The position numbers were made by a program, and so were the translations under genes. Of a stretch of DNA of 64,000 nt, positions 15,305 through 24,501 are shown piece after piece (the stretch's first letter is position 1; each line of letters opens with the position of its first letter). The notes under the pieces were generated by a model. That model worked only from the letters and a program-made list of their open reading frames with translations. It searched no databases and was not told the DNA's origin. The stretch comes from CAYNHQ01 sp964397255 (lineage in GTDB: Bacteria > Bdellovibrionota_G > JALEGL01 > DATDPG01): assembly GCA_964397255.1 (NCBI GenBank), contig CAYNHQ010000005.1, positions 124,001-188,000 on the forward strand, given 5' to 3'.

Positions 15305-16441
15305 ATGCGTATTTGTACAATCGTTTGGGTCGGAATTCTGCTCTGTCAGCCTTTACCTCTTTACGCGCAAAACAATGATGATTGTGGCTATGCCACTCGC
15401 GAAGACTCCGTTTTAAAGGCGCGTGAACGGAGTCAGAAAATTTGGAAGGCGGCCATGAAGGCCTCTACCGTCGAAGAGGTTGTGAGTCTCCAAGAAATGC
15501 TTGAACAACTCACGCAGTGTCTCAATACAACCATTTGGAATGGGGAAGAATCTCCAATCACTTCACGTGATGTTCGAAGTGAGCCGACTCATCTCGCAGC
15601 AATGCTGGAAGATCGAATGCGTTTGGTAAAAATTCCCGATTCGAAAAAGGAACTACAATCTGAATGCGAAGAAGGCAAAGTACCCGAAGAAGTGGAAGAA
15701 GGGTTGCTGCAAGAGGATGACATTCCCTTTGTAAAACTCGAGACGTTTATAAAAGAACTCAATGAGATGGAATATTTCGACCAAGATCCGGCTGTAGTCG
15801 ATGCGAAAAAAGATTTGAATTCCGGCTCTTTTTTCAAATCTTGTGCATGTCGATCGGCTGCCTACCTTGAGGCTTGGAGTGAGGGACTAAAACATTGGAA
15901 CTCAAGTCCGGGAAAAACGATACTCAACGACCGTGCGGTGAAACTGACACAGTATCGGGCCATTTGCTCCGGAAGCAAAGCTGCGGAGACAAAACAAATA
16001 AAGGATGTTCCTCCGCCGGTCAGTCCCGAGCGAACGACTATTTATCGGCACGATAACCGCTCGGAAAATGGCGAGGGGGGAGTTGCAATCGAACTAAAGA
16101 ATTGCGTTAACTCTAAGAAGCAACCCTACACGATCTGGGTCTTTGAGGACGCGAGCTCAGGCACAAAATTGAAATTTTTACTTCCAAGAGCGCTGGAATT
16201 CAATACAGAGTTCTGCGAGGTTTTGCATGGCTATCCATTTCCGACAGTTGTTTTTTACTCATCGAACGAACCTCCTTCTCCGGAACGTTTCGCGGTACGC
16301 GGTGAGACCTTTTTTCCGCCAATGCTCATGATCGATCTTTCAGGCGAAAAGGAAATCGGCCCCGACCTTCCAGCCAGAAGATTACTCGATTGGATTTCCG
16401 CCGCCGCAGAATCTGAAATTTCTAAACGAGCCCCGCGTTAG
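15305..16441 (+). CDS. Secreted protein of unknown function
   Basis: Unrecognised, 378 aa. MRICTIVWVGILLCQPLPLYAQ is a signal peptide cleaved after YAQ or YA. The next 200 residues are acidic and helical with Cys pairs (DDCGYAT, CACRS), and the C-terminal third is strand-rich (VAIELKNCVNSKKQPYTIWV, FCEVLHGYPFPTVVFYSS). A strong ribosome site (GGGGGAG) precedes ATG 15305 but may be masked by a hairpin. The TAG is interleaved with the stop of the convergent ettA gene (16438-16441), leaving no room for a terminator. Confidence 0.72.
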   Translation: MRICTIVWVGILLCQPLPLYAQNNDDCGYATREDSVLKARERSQKIWKAAMKASTVEEVVSLQEMLEQLTQCLNTTIWNGEESPITSRDVRSEPTHLAAMLEDRMRLVKIPDSKKELQSECEEGKVPEEVEEGLLQEDDIPFVKLETFIKELNEMEYFDQDPAVVDAKKDLNSGSFFKSCACRSAAYLEAWSEGLKHWNSSPGKTILNDRAVKLTQYRAICSGSKAAETKQIKDVPPPVSPERTTIYRHDNRSENGEGGVAIELKNCVNSKKQPYTIWVFEDASSGTKLKFLLPRALEFNTEFCEVLHGYPFPTVVFYSSNEPPSPERFAVRGETFFPPMLMIDLSGEKEIGPDLPARRLLDWISAAAESEISKRAPR

Positions 16442-18108
16442 CGGGTTAGTTTTTTGTATTTGATTCGGTGGGGGATGTCGGCGGCGGTGCCAAGACGGCG
16501 TTTCTTGTCTTCTTCGTATTGCGAAAAGTTTCCGTCGAACCAGACGACGCGGCTTTCGCCTTCAAATGCTAAAATATGTGTGGCGATTCGGTCGAGAAAC
16601 CACCGATCGTGTGAAATAACGACGGCGCAGCCGGCAAAATTCTCGAGCGCTTCTTCGAGAGCTCGGAGTGTATTGACATCCAGATCATTTGTCGGTTCAT
16701 CGAGGAGCAAAACATTGGCTCCCTCTTTGAGCATTTTCGCGAGGTGAACGCGATTTCGTTCGCCACCCGAAATCTCCGACGTTTTTTTCTGCTGATCCGT
16801 TCCACTGAAATTAAACCAAGAGACATACGCGCGAGACGAAATTTCTCGTTTTCCAATCGGGATATTCTCGTTTCCCCCCGAAATTTCCTCCCAAATCGAT
16901 TTGTTCGGATCCAGAGGCCGGCTCTGTTCAATAAAACCGATTTTTGCCGTCGGACCGATTTTAAAATCTCCGCTATCGGGTTTTTCTTTTCCCGTAATCA
17001 ATTTAAAGAGTGTTGTTTTTCCCGCACCATTGGGGCCGACGACGCCGATAATTCCTCCCGGAGGAAGAGAAAATTCCAAATTTTCAAAAAGAAGATTCTC
17101 GCCATAGGCCTTGGAAACCTTCCGCGCTTCGATGACGAGATCCCCCAGGCGCGGGCCGGGAGGAATGAATATCTCTACTTCTTCTAGTCGTTTCTCAGGA
17201 GCCTCTTTCACCATGGCTTCATATGAGGCGATGCGGGCTTTGCTTTTGGCATGGCGACCCTTGGCACTCATCCGAACCCACTCGAGTTCTCTCTCCAGAG
17301 CTTTTTGATATTTCGAACGTGTCTTTTCTTCTTGAGCGAGTCGAGCTTGTTTTTGCTCGAGCCAGGAAGAGTAGTTTCCTTTGAATGGAATTCCATGCCC
17401 ACGGTCGAGTTCCAAAATCCAACCAGCGACGTTATCGAGAAAGTAACGATCGTGAGTGACGGCTATGACCGTTCCTTCGTATTGCCCCAGATGTTGCTCG
17501 AGCCAGCCGACGGCTTCGGCATCTAAATGGTTTGTCGGTTCATCCAGAAGCAAAACATCCGGTTTTGTTAGCAAGAGCCGGCAGAGAGCGACCCGTCTTC
17601 GCTCTCCTCCCGAGAGAACGGAGATCTTTGCATCTCCCGGAGGGCAGCGAAGAGCATCCATCGCCATTTCCAATTTGCTTGAAATGTCCCAACCGTTCGA
17701 CTTATCGATCTTCTCTTGAAGGACCGCCTGCTCAGCCATTAATTTTTCGTAATCGGCGTCGGGTTCTGAAAATTTCGCCGAGACTGCCTCGTACGCTTTG
17801 ACCCAACCGACAATTTCCTTGGCGCCCTCTTCAACAATATCGAGAACCGTTTTGTTGGGATCCAGCTCAGGTTCTTGGGGGAGATATCCGAATGTCACTC
17901 CCTTTTGCGACGAAATTTCGCCCGAATAGTCTTTGTCGATTCCAGCGATGATTCGAAGAAGTGTCGACTTTCCCGCGCCGTTAAGTCCCAGAACGCCGAT
18001 CTTCGCGCCGTAGAAAAATGAGAGGTAAATATCGCGCAGTACCACTTTGTTCGGTTTGTGGGTCCTTCCTACGCCGATCATGGAGAAGATGATCTTTTCC
18101 GCGTCCAT
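16438..18108 (-). CDS. ettA: Energy-dependent translational throttle protein EttA (ABC-F)
   Basis: Ribosome-binding ABC-F ATPase that gates the first peptide bond step according to ATP/ADP level. Two ABC domains are joined by the P-site tRNA interaction linker. Domain 1 has Walker A GLNGAGKST, signature LSGGERRRVAL and Walker B VLLLDEPTNHLD; domain 2 has GPNGAGKTT, ISGGERNRVHL and LLLDEPTNDLD. The linker includes the Arg/Lys-rich KARIASYEAM segment typical of EttA. The frame runs to 18153, but ATG 18108 (MDAEKIIFSMIGVGRTH) is chosen because it matches the EttA start; no clear ribosome site is seen. It faces the AsmA gene across 59 bp. Confidence 0.94.
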   Translation of the reverse strand: MDAEKIIFSMIGVGRTHKPNKVVLRDIYLSFFYGAKIGVLGLNGAGKSTLLRIIAGIDKDYSGEISSQKGVTFGYLPQEPELDPNKTVLDIVEEGAKEIVGWVKAYEAVSAKFSEPDADYEKLMAEQAVLQEKIDKSNGWDISSKLEMAMDALRCPPGDAKISVLSGGERRRVALCRLLLTKPDVLLLDEPTNHLDAEAVGWLEQHLGQYEGTVIAVTHDRYFLDNVAGWILELDRGHGIPFKGNYSSWLEQKQARLAQEEKTRSKYQKALERELEWVRMSAKGRHAKSKARIASYEAMVKEAPEKRLEEVEIFIPPGPRLGDLVIEARKVSKAYGENLLFENLEFSLPPGGIIGVVGPNGAGKTTLFKLITGKEKPDSGDFKIGPTAKIGFIEQSRPLDPNKSIWEEISGGNENIPIGKREISSRAYVSWFNFSGTDQQKKTSEISGGERNRVHLAKMLKEGANVLLLDEPTNDLDVNTLRALEEALENFAGCAVVISHDRWFLDRIATHILAFEGESRVVWFDGNFSQYEEDKKRRLGTAADIPHRIKYKKLTR

Positions 18109-18167
18109 AGAGCGCGGCAGTGAACCACAGACTTGCGCTAGCTGCAACGACACAATACAAAGCCCCC

Positions 18168-20354
18168 ATGAAAAAGGCGCTTGGGGTCATTTTGTTGCTG
18201 CCGATGCTTGTCATTATAAGCGCGACCGTTTACTTGCGGACGTCCGATCTCTCGGAGCTCCGCCCCTATGTCGCCCGATTTGTTTCCAAGCTCCTTCGAC
18301 GCGAACTTACTATCAACGGCCAATTCACCGCTGAAATCGGGAGGAACATTTCCGTTCATGTGACGAATGTCACGCTCGCCAAATTGGCGACGGCCAACGA
18401 TGTTCAGATTACTATCGATCCCATTTCTTTTTTTAACCGGCCGATCCGGTTTTTAACCGCCACGGTTACCGGCGCAACGTTAACACTTGAGAAGTTTTCT
18501 GATGGAAGTACGACTTGGGATTTTCGTGCCGAGGTTCCCGGTAAGAGATTTCCCATCCAAATCGATCATCTCATCGCTTCTCATGTGGATGTTACTTACA
18601 CATACCCCACGTTCTCTCCTGTACATCTGCGGCTAGAGGAGGGCGAAGCGCAACGGATTATGTACGGCCGTTTCTCTATCGATCGCTTCCGCGCCACATG
18701 GGAAACCAATCGTGTGACTGCTCACGGCCTTCTTACTCTGCCAGAGCTCACTGGTAGCGATCTTACTGTTGAAGGCGCCGGCCCCGATGTTTCTCCCCTC
18801 GCGGCGCTTTTCAAAATTCGTTTGCCCAAAAAGCCCTTCACATTGTCTGGGCGTGTGCAAAAGAATGAAGAAGGTTTTCGTTTCGAACGGTTTTTGTTTT
18901 CGTCGAGCGGGCATCAGCTATCGCTGAATGGTCCTCTTGGAAAGTATCCGAAGTTTTCCGGAACGGATTTTTCATTCGAAATCTCGGGTCCTGATCTTTC
19001 TCCATTAAGTGCGTGGGTGCCCTCGTTGCCTTCAGGGCGTTACTCCGGCCGCGGACAAATCAAACGTTTAGCGACAGGCATTCGATTCCGGCGTTTCAAC
19101 TTTCGAGTGGGAAAAGTTGAATTAGCGCTTGCGGGAATTTCGGGAAATGCGCCGCTTTACGAACCGACGGATCTTGAAGTGAAGACATCGGGGCCGAGTC
19201 TTTTAGAAGTTTCGCAAATGTTTAACGGACCGGATCTTCCCGATGAACGATTTGAGTTTTCGGGACGTCTGAAAGGAAATCCAAAACATTTTGGAACCGA
19301 TGCGTTTCACGCGCGGCTCGGGAAAACCGATGCGAGAGGATCGTTTCAATTAGATCTGACGAAGGCGCCACCGGAAATTTCCTGCGACCTTTCCTCTGAT
19401 CGCGTGGATCTTTCGGTTTTGAATTTTCCGTCGAGCACAAAGAGCGAAGAAAAATCAAAAACCTTTATCCCGGAGATTCCATTGTATTTCGACGGGCTGC
19501 GAAAGATCAATGGGCATGTGACGTGGAAGGCGGGAACAATCTGGTTTGGACCGCTTACGACGAACAGTGTGGCGGTGGATATGTCATTAAAAGATGGAAC
19601 GCTGGAGGTGGCACGCGCGGAAGGTCAGCAGGGCGGCCAAAAAATTAACTTTTCTTTTCTATTAGAGCCGGTTCCATCGGCCTACCGAATCAAGGCTCGT
19701 GCGCATGGGGAAAAACTGCAGGTCAAGTCGCTCCAATGGACCGGCCCGGATGCGCCGCGCGTAAATGCAGATTTGGATTTCGATGGTACCGGTACGTCGA
19801 TTCGCGACTTGGCGATGAAAGGGAGGGGCTATTTATTTGTCGACATATTGCCGGGTGTGATCACGACAAAATTGAGCGAGCTGTTCACACGCGACATTTT
19901 AAAAACGCTCGCCGGCGCGCTCAATCCGTTTAAAGAAGAATCGGAATCCGTGAAAGTAGAGTGCGCTGTCATTGCAACAAATCTCAAAGACGGTGTGGCA
20001 AAACTGGATGGGTTTGCCGCGCGGACAAATACGACAACGATGGTGGGTGATGGCAAAGTTGAAACCAAGTCGGAAAAATTAGAATTTGAGTGGGTGGCCA
20101 AACCACGTTCGGGCATTGGTTTGAGCGCCTCTTCCCTCTCGGAGCCCTACATCAAGCTGGGTGGAACACTTTTGGAGCCCAAAATGAAGATCGAACCCGT
20201 ATCGGCTACGGTTTCAACCGGTGCAGCGGTGATGACGATGGGTTTATCGCTCGTGGCCAAAGGGGTTTGGAACCGGATCAGCGCCGAAGATGATGTCTGC
20301 AGTGCCCTGAGAACGAAATACGCCCCAAAAGAAGATACGGTAGGAGTTCGTTAA
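18168..20354 (+). CDS. AsmA family protein
   Basis: 728-aa protein of the AsmA-like group, large beta-helical bridge proteins anchored in the inner membrane and linked to phospholipid transport and outer-membrane assembly. MKKALGVILLLPMLVIISATVYL is an N-terminal membrane anchor, followed by the AsmA start region (FVSKLLRRELTINGQFTAEI, LAKLATANDVQITI) and long repeated strands. The C-terminus has the AsmA-like KGRGYLFVDILPGVITTKLSE and a low-complexity VSTGAAVMTMGLSL segment. ATG 18168 is preferred over 18120 since it begins the anchor and clears ettA. TACAAA 7 nt upstream could make it leaderless. Its TAA overlaps the aminotransferase stop. Confidence 0.85.
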   Translation: MKKALGVILLLPMLVIISATVYLRTSDLSELRPYVARFVSKLLRRELTINGQFTAEIGRNISVHVTNVTLAKLATANDVQITIDPISFFNRPIRFLTATVTGATLTLEKFSDGSTTWDFRAEVPGKRFPIQIDHLIASHVDVTYTYPTFSPVHLRLEEGEAQRIMYGRFSIDRFRATWETNRVTAHGLLTLPELTGSDLTVEGAGPDVSPLAALFKIRLPKKPFTLSGRVQKNEEGFRFERFLFSSSGHQLSLNGPLGKYPKFSGTDFSFEISGPDLSPLSAWVPSLPSGRYSGRGQIKRLATGIRFRRFNFRVGKVELALAGISGNAPLYEPTDLEVKTSGPSLLEVSQMFNGPDLPDERFEFSGRLKGNPKHFGTDAFHARLGKTDARGSFQLDLTKAPPEISCDLSSDRVDLSVLNFPSSTKSEEKSKTFIPEIPLYFDGLRKINGHVTWKAGTIWFGPLTTNSVAVDMSLKDGTLEVARAEGQQGGQKINFSFLLEPVPSAYRIKARAHGEKLQVKSLQWTGPDAPRVNADLDFDGTGTSIRDLAMKGRGYLFVDILPGVITTKLSELFTRDILKTLAGALNPFKEESESVKVECAVIATNLKDGVAKLDGFAARTNTTTMVGDGKVETKSEKLEFEWVAKPRSGIGLSASSLSEPYIKLGGTLLEPKMKIEPVSATVSTGAAVMTMGLSLVAKGVWNRISAEDDVCSALRTKYAPKEDTVGVR

Positions 20355-21655
20355 TTACGATGGAAGGCGTGAATACGCTCTTCGAGGAGGGACATGTCTT
20401 CCATAGGAATTAAAGCGGAGCAGGCGCGAATGGCTTCGTGGCGGGGGCTGCCTGTGATTTTGAGGGTCGTGGCGGAAATTCCATAATCGAGAAGACGACG
20501 AGAAAGTTCGCCTCCCTGCATTGAACCATAGGCGATGGTGAAAAAGAATCCATCGGCGAGAGGTTCGTCTCCATCTTTTGCATAGACCAGACGAAATCCA
20601 TTCGAAAGAAATATCCGCTTCATTTCTTTCGCTCGATCACCATAGGTTCGAAGCGGTTTGAGATAATCGAAACTTCCATCGCTTGCGGCGGAAAGTAATT
20701 TCGCAAAAGCGAGCTGTGTGGAGTGAGTCGCTCCTGAGGTCATGCTTCGTATTCCACTCAAGACAAATGCTTCAAGAAATGTGGAAGCTTTAAAGCGTTT
20801 TTCGAGTGAAGAAAATTCGCGATAGGCAAGCGAAGGCGAAATCGCAGTAACACCGATTCGTTGTCCCGCGTAGCTGAAAATTTTTGAAGCCGAGAGAAGG
20901 AAAATGAAATTTTTCGTATAGCGCGCAACGGTGGGAGGAAATGGAGGCTGATTTGGAACGGAATAGTCGCGGCGAAAATCCATTCCGAAATAGGCGGCAT
21001 CTTCAATCGCGACAATGTCATATTTCGTCGCGATTTCGCCGAGACGTTTCAATTCATTTTCCGTTAACGTCATCCAAGAAGGATTGTTGGGCGTGGAATA
21101 AAGAACGCCGCCGATTTTGCCATTTTTTGCAAAACGTTCGATTTCATCCAACCATTGGGTGCGGTCATAAAGATCCACTAGCCGTTCCTCAATTCCGAGG
21201 AATTGAAGTTGATCGCGATGAACCGAAAAGCAGGGAGTGACAAGCGCCATTGCGCGTGGTCGCCCGTGCAGGTGTGCGCATAATGCCTGGGAAATAAATC
21301 CTCCCTGCATCGCGCCGACAGTGGAGAGAATTGTTTCGGGAGGGATCTCCATATTGAGAAAAGAGTGGATAAATCGACCTGCGGCCTCCCTAAGAACCAA
21401 TAGACCTGCCAGAGGAGGATAAAGATTGGCAACTTTTGGGCGACGAAGGGCCTCCGATTCAGCGCTTGTTCCGATTGAATCCGGTTCGATTCCCGGAACT
21501 CCCAGCTCCATTCGAAGGTAGCGAACGCCGAGTTTCTCCTCGATTTCCGATACAGAAGCCACCATCGCGCGAATCGTTGCGTTTTCGCAGTCGAGGCGGT
21601 TTTTTTGAAGAATCGCTTCGATTGTATCGTGCGGAAATGGAAGCTTAACGGGCAT
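20351..21655 (-). CDS. PLP aminotransferase, class I/II (probable aromatic)
   Basis: 434-aa fold-type I aminotransferase. Seen: YSTPNNPSWMTLTENELKRL (substrate/PLP-binding Asn-Pro), IEDAAYFGMD (PLP ring Asp) and the Schiff-base lysine in LLSASKIFSYAGQRIG, with a C-terminal LKITGSP. The open frame extends to 21949 but would run across the FAH start; ATG 21655 (MPVKLPFPHDTIEAIL) is chosen. Divergent from the fumarylacetoacetase operon with a 59-bp gap, it most likely converts tyrosine to 4-hydroxyphenylpyruvate as the first step of the pathway encoded opposite. Sequence alone cannot distinguish it from an alanine or other class I/II enzyme. Confidence 0.83.
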   Translation of the reverse strand: MPVKLPFPHDTIEAILQKNRLDCENATIRAMVASVSEIEEKLGVRYLRMELGVPGIEPDSIGTSAESEALRRPKVANLYPPLAGLLVLREAAGRFIHSFLNMEIPPETILSTVGAMQGGFISQALCAHLHGRPRAMALVTPCFSVHRDQLQFLGIEERLVDLYDRTQWLDEIERFAKNGKIGGVLYSTPNNPSWMTLTENELKRLGEIATKYDIVAIEDAAYFGMDFRRDYSVPNQPPFPPTVARYTKNFIFLLSASKIFSYAGQRIGVTAISPSLAYREFSSLEKRFKASTFLEAFVLSGIRSMTSGATHSTQLAFAKLLSAASDGSFDYLKPLRTYGDRAKEMKRIFLSNGFRLVYAKDGDEPLADGFFFTIAYGSMQGGELSRRLLDYGISATTLKITGSPRHEAIRACSALIPMEDMSLLEERIHAFHRN

Positions 21656-21714
21656 GAGAGGCGCATCGTAACCGAATTGTCGTATGGGGCAAACGATGGT
21701 AACGATGAGCCCCC

Positions 21715-22692
21715 ATGAGGCTTGCCACACTTCCCAATCAAACACGTGACGGTCAATTAATTGTGGTCTCCTCTGACCATGAGCGTTTTGCTCCGGCGGA
21801 TGGAATTGCGCCGAATCTTCAGTCGGCGTTGGATTCCTGGGCAATCTCTGAGCCGAAACTGCAAAGGCTATCGGCTGATTTGGAATCAAGAAAAATGGAA
21901 GGGCGCCCGTTTGTCCCATCGAAAACTCTCTCTCCTCTTCCTCGGGCATATGAATGGGTGGATGGATCGGCGTATCTCAATCATGTTCGCCTGGTCCGAA
22001 AAGCACGCGGTGCCGAACCTCCCCCCACACTTGAAACCGATCCTCTTGTCTACCAAGGAGGTTCCGGAGTTTTTCTTTCCCCCACCGAAGATCTCGTTCT
22101 CCCCGAGTTCGAATGGGGTCTTGATTTTGAAGCCGAAGTTTGCGTCGTTCTCGGAGACGTTCCTCTTGGAACGAAAAAGAGTGAGGCATCCAAAACGATT
22201 CGCCTGGTTCTTCTCTGTAATGACGTGACATATCGAAATATTATTCCGAATGAATTGGCGAAGGGATTTGGATTTTTTCAATCCAAGCCCGCCACGGCTT
22301 TTTCACCGATGGCTTTGACTCCGGATGAATTGGGAACAAGTTGGAAAGAAGGAAGACTTCATCGGCGGCTTCGGTCGACACTCAATGGAAAGTTGGTCGG
22401 AGACCCTGAAGCGGGGCCCGAGATGCATTTTTCTTTTTTTGATTTGATTGAACATATTTCAAAAACCAGAGCCTTTACGGCCGGGACGATTTTGGGAAGC
22501 GGAACCATTTCGAACGTTGATCGGGCGCGGGGAATTTCCTGCCTAGCCGAACGGCGAATGATTGAAACAATTGAAACAGGAAAACCGACCACAGCCTTCA
22601 TGAAGCCGGGTGATACGATCGAAATTGAGATGCTGGATGACAAATCGAAATCTCTTTTTGGAAAAATCTCACAAAAAGTGGTGAGTCGATGA
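21715..22692 (+). CDS. Fumarylacetoacetate hydrolase family enzyme
   Basis: Final step of homogentisate catabolism: fumarylacetoacetate to fumarate and acetoacetate. The 325-aa protein has an N-terminal cap (to about 75) and the FAH catalytic domain with PLVYQGGSGVFLSPTEDLVLP, metal ligands in FEWGLDFEAEVCVVLG (Glu/Glu pair), CNDVTYRNI (Asp) and the C-terminal GTILGSGTISNVDRARG. Family members of this size act as bacterial fumarylacetoacetases in tyrosine operons. It leads a five-gene run with 4-bp or 1-bp overlaps (FAH-maiA, hppD-hmgA, hmgA-HDO), so the order suggests one mRNA starting in the gap at 21656-21714. Confidence 0.9.
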   Translation: MRLATLPNQTRDGQLIVVSSDHERFAPADGIAPNLQSALDSWAISEPKLQRLSADLESRKMEGRPFVPSKTLSPLPRAYEWVDGSAYLNHVRLVRKARGAEPPPTLETDPLVYQGGSGVFLSPTEDLVLPEFEWGLDFEAEVCVVLGDVPLGTKKSEASKTIRLVLLCNDVTYRNIIPNELAKGFGFFQSKPATAFSPMALTPDELGTSWKEGRLHRRLRSTLNGKLVGDPEAGPEMHFSFFDLIEHISKTRAFTAGTILGSGTISNVDRARGISCLAERRMIETIETGKPTTAFMKPGDTIEIEMLDDKSKSLFGKISQKVVSR

Positions 22693-23333
22693 AACTGTAC
22701 AATTATTGGCGAAGCTCATCGAGTTGGCGGGTGCGAATCGGTCTCGCGTACAAAAAAATTCCCTATGAATATGTTCCGGTTCACCTCGTTCGAAATGGAG
22801 GCGAGCAATATCAACCGGCGCACAAAGCGCGAAATCCGATGAGTCAAGTTCCTGTCCTCGAAATCATGCAGGGCGGAAAGCCGCGCTACCTCACGCAATC
22901 GCTTGCGATTTTGGAATATCTGGAGGAGACGGTTCCAAGCCCTCCGCTTCTTCCCAAAGATCCATTTCTTCGCGCCGAAGCCAGGAGACAGGCCGAAGTG
23001 GTCAATTCGGGAACGCAGCCCTTTCAAGGATTGATTGTTGGAAAAAGAATCGAAGCGTTGGGTGGAGATAAAAATGAATGGCTTCATTATTGGGTGGGAG
23101 AAGGATTGAAAGCACTTGAAACCTTTACTTCGACTTCGAGCGGAAAATATTCTATCGGTGATCAGGTCACCATTGCCGATTGTTATTTGATTCCGCAGCT
23201 GTATTCAGCCCGAAGATTTAATATTGATTTGAATCCCTTTTCGACGTTACTCAAAGTAGAAAAAGCCTGTAATGAGCTTCCGGCGTTTCAAGAGTCGCAT
23301 CCGTCGCGCCAACCGGATGCGGAGAATACGTAA
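22689..23333 (+). CDS. maiA: Maleylacetoacetate isomerase (zeta-class GST)
   Basis: Glutathione-dependent cis-trans isomerisation of maleylacetoacetate to fumarylacetoacetate. 214 aa with thioredoxin-like N-domain and all-helical C-domain. The zeta signature usually reads SSCxWRVR; here it is RSSSSWRVRIGL, so the catalytic Ser9 is kept but the usual Cys is Ser11. NPMSQVPVLEI supplies the cis-Pro and glutathione contact, followed by LTQSLAILEYLEE. The ATG overlaps the FAH TGA. Glutathione dependence implies the host makes glutathione or a similar thiol, or that the Ser variant works otherwise. Confidence 0.92.
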   Translation: MKLYNYWRSSSSWRVRIGLAYKKIPYEYVPVHLVRNGGEQYQPAHKARNPMSQVPVLEIMQGGKPRYLTQSLAILEYLEETVPSPPLLPKDPFLRAEARRQAEVVNSGTQPFQGLIVGKRIEALGGDKNEWLHYWVGEGLKALETFTSTSSGKYSIGDQVTIADCYLIPQLYSARRFNIDLNPFSTLLKVEKACNELPAFQESHPSRQPDAENT

Positions 23334-23343
23334 GGAGAGGGAA

Positions 23344-24501
23344 ATGAAGAACTCAAAAGTAGAACCAATTGGTATCAAGCGACTCGAAGGAATTCATTGG
23401 TATGTCCATGACTTGGAACGTAGCCGAAGATTTTATTGTGAGAACCTCGACTTCGCCGAGATCGGTTCCAGCTCAAAAGATTTGGAGAAGTGGGGGAAAC
23501 AAAAATCGGCCGTTTTTCAAGCGGGCCAATGCGCCGTGATTATTTCCCAGCCGGTCGGTGAGGGAGGAAGAGCTTGGAGATATCTTAAAAAACATCCCGA
23601 TGGGATCGGGTCACTCATCTTCGAAGTAAAAGATATTGAAAAAACCTTCCGACTCCTAGAATCGCGTGGGGGAACGCCAATCACTGACATTGAAACGATC
23701 CAAGAAGGAAACAAGACGTTCCGGACGTTTTCGATCACGACCCCATTTGGGGACACGACCATTCGATTTACAGAGCGAAAAAATTATTCCGAGCTGTTCC
23801 CGGGATTTGAAGCCTATCCTAGCTCCAAAGGGGGAAAGAATTGTCTCGGGTTCTCTCATTTCGACCATATAACATCGAATTTCCAAACGATGAGTCCAGC
23901 TATTTTGTGGATGGAAAATGTGTTGGGACTGCAAAAATTCTGGGAAATTCAATTTCATACAAATGATGTGAAAGGGAATGCGGCGTACGGCTCCGGTCTT
24001 CGGTCAATCGTGATGTGGGATCCCGAATCAAAAGTGAAATTCGCCAACAATGAGCCATGGCGCCCTAACTTTAAACAATCGCAGATCAATATTTTTAACG
24101 AAGATCAACGGGGAGATGGAGTTCAGCATGTGGCCATTGCCGTGAAAGAAATTATTCCGGCTGTGGAACAAATGCGAAAGAAAGGGCTTGAATTTATGTC
24201 GACGCCCGGGGCGTACTACGACAAGCTTCCGGAACGGATGAAAAAAGTGGGCGTGAACAAAATCGATGAAGAGATGGATGTGCTTCGAAGACTCGAAATC
24301 TTGGTCGATGGTGATTCTCCTGGGAATTATCTTCTTCAAATCTTTTTAAAAGATGCCGCCGGCCTTTATCGCGAACCAAAGGCGGGTCCTTTTTTTTATG
24401 AGATCATCCAGCGAAAGGGAAACGAAGGTTTTGGTGAGGGAAACTTCCGCGCTCTCTTTGACAGTATCGAAGATGAACAAGTCCGAGGGAGGAGGATGTA
24501 A
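23344..24501 (+). CDS. hppD: 4-hydroxyphenylpyruvate dioxygenase
   Basis: Fe(II) dioxygenase converting 4-hydroxyphenylpyruvate to homogentisate. 385 aa with two vicinal-oxygen-chelate domains (about 10-145 and 165-355). The iron triad is visible: His175 (FSHFDHIT), His262 (VQHVAIAV) and Glu353 (GPFFYEIIQRKG), with the C-terminal gate helix GFGEGNFRALFDSIE. The frame opens at 23272 inside maiA, but ATG 23344 is chosen for the AGGAGAGGG site 4 nt before it. Its TAA overlaps the hmgA ATG by one base. Confidence 0.96.
   Translation: MKNSKVEPIGIKRLEGIHWYVHDLERSRRFYCENLDFAEIGSSSKDLEKWGKQKSAVFQAGQCAVIISQPVGEGGRAWRYLKKHPDGIGSLIFEVKDIEKTFRLLESRGGTPITDIETIQEGNKTFRTFSITTPFGDTTIRFTERKNYSELFPGFEAYPSSKGGKNCLGFSHFDHITSNFQTMSPAILWMENVLGLQKFWEIQFHTNDVKGNAAYGSGLRSIVMWDPESKVKFANNEPWRPNFKQSQINIFNEDQRGDGVQHVAIAVKEIIPAVEQMRKKGLEFMSTPGAYYDKLPERMKKVGVNKIDEEMDVLRRLEILVDGDSPGNYLLQIFLKDAAGLYREPKAGPFFYEIIQRKGNEGFGEGNFRALFDSIEDEQVRGRRM

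Noticed and set aside
20351..21949. Longer aminotransferase starting at 21949
   Set aside because: The extra 98 residues are Pro/Arg-rich, unlike the family, and would overlap the divergent FAH gene by 235 bp.
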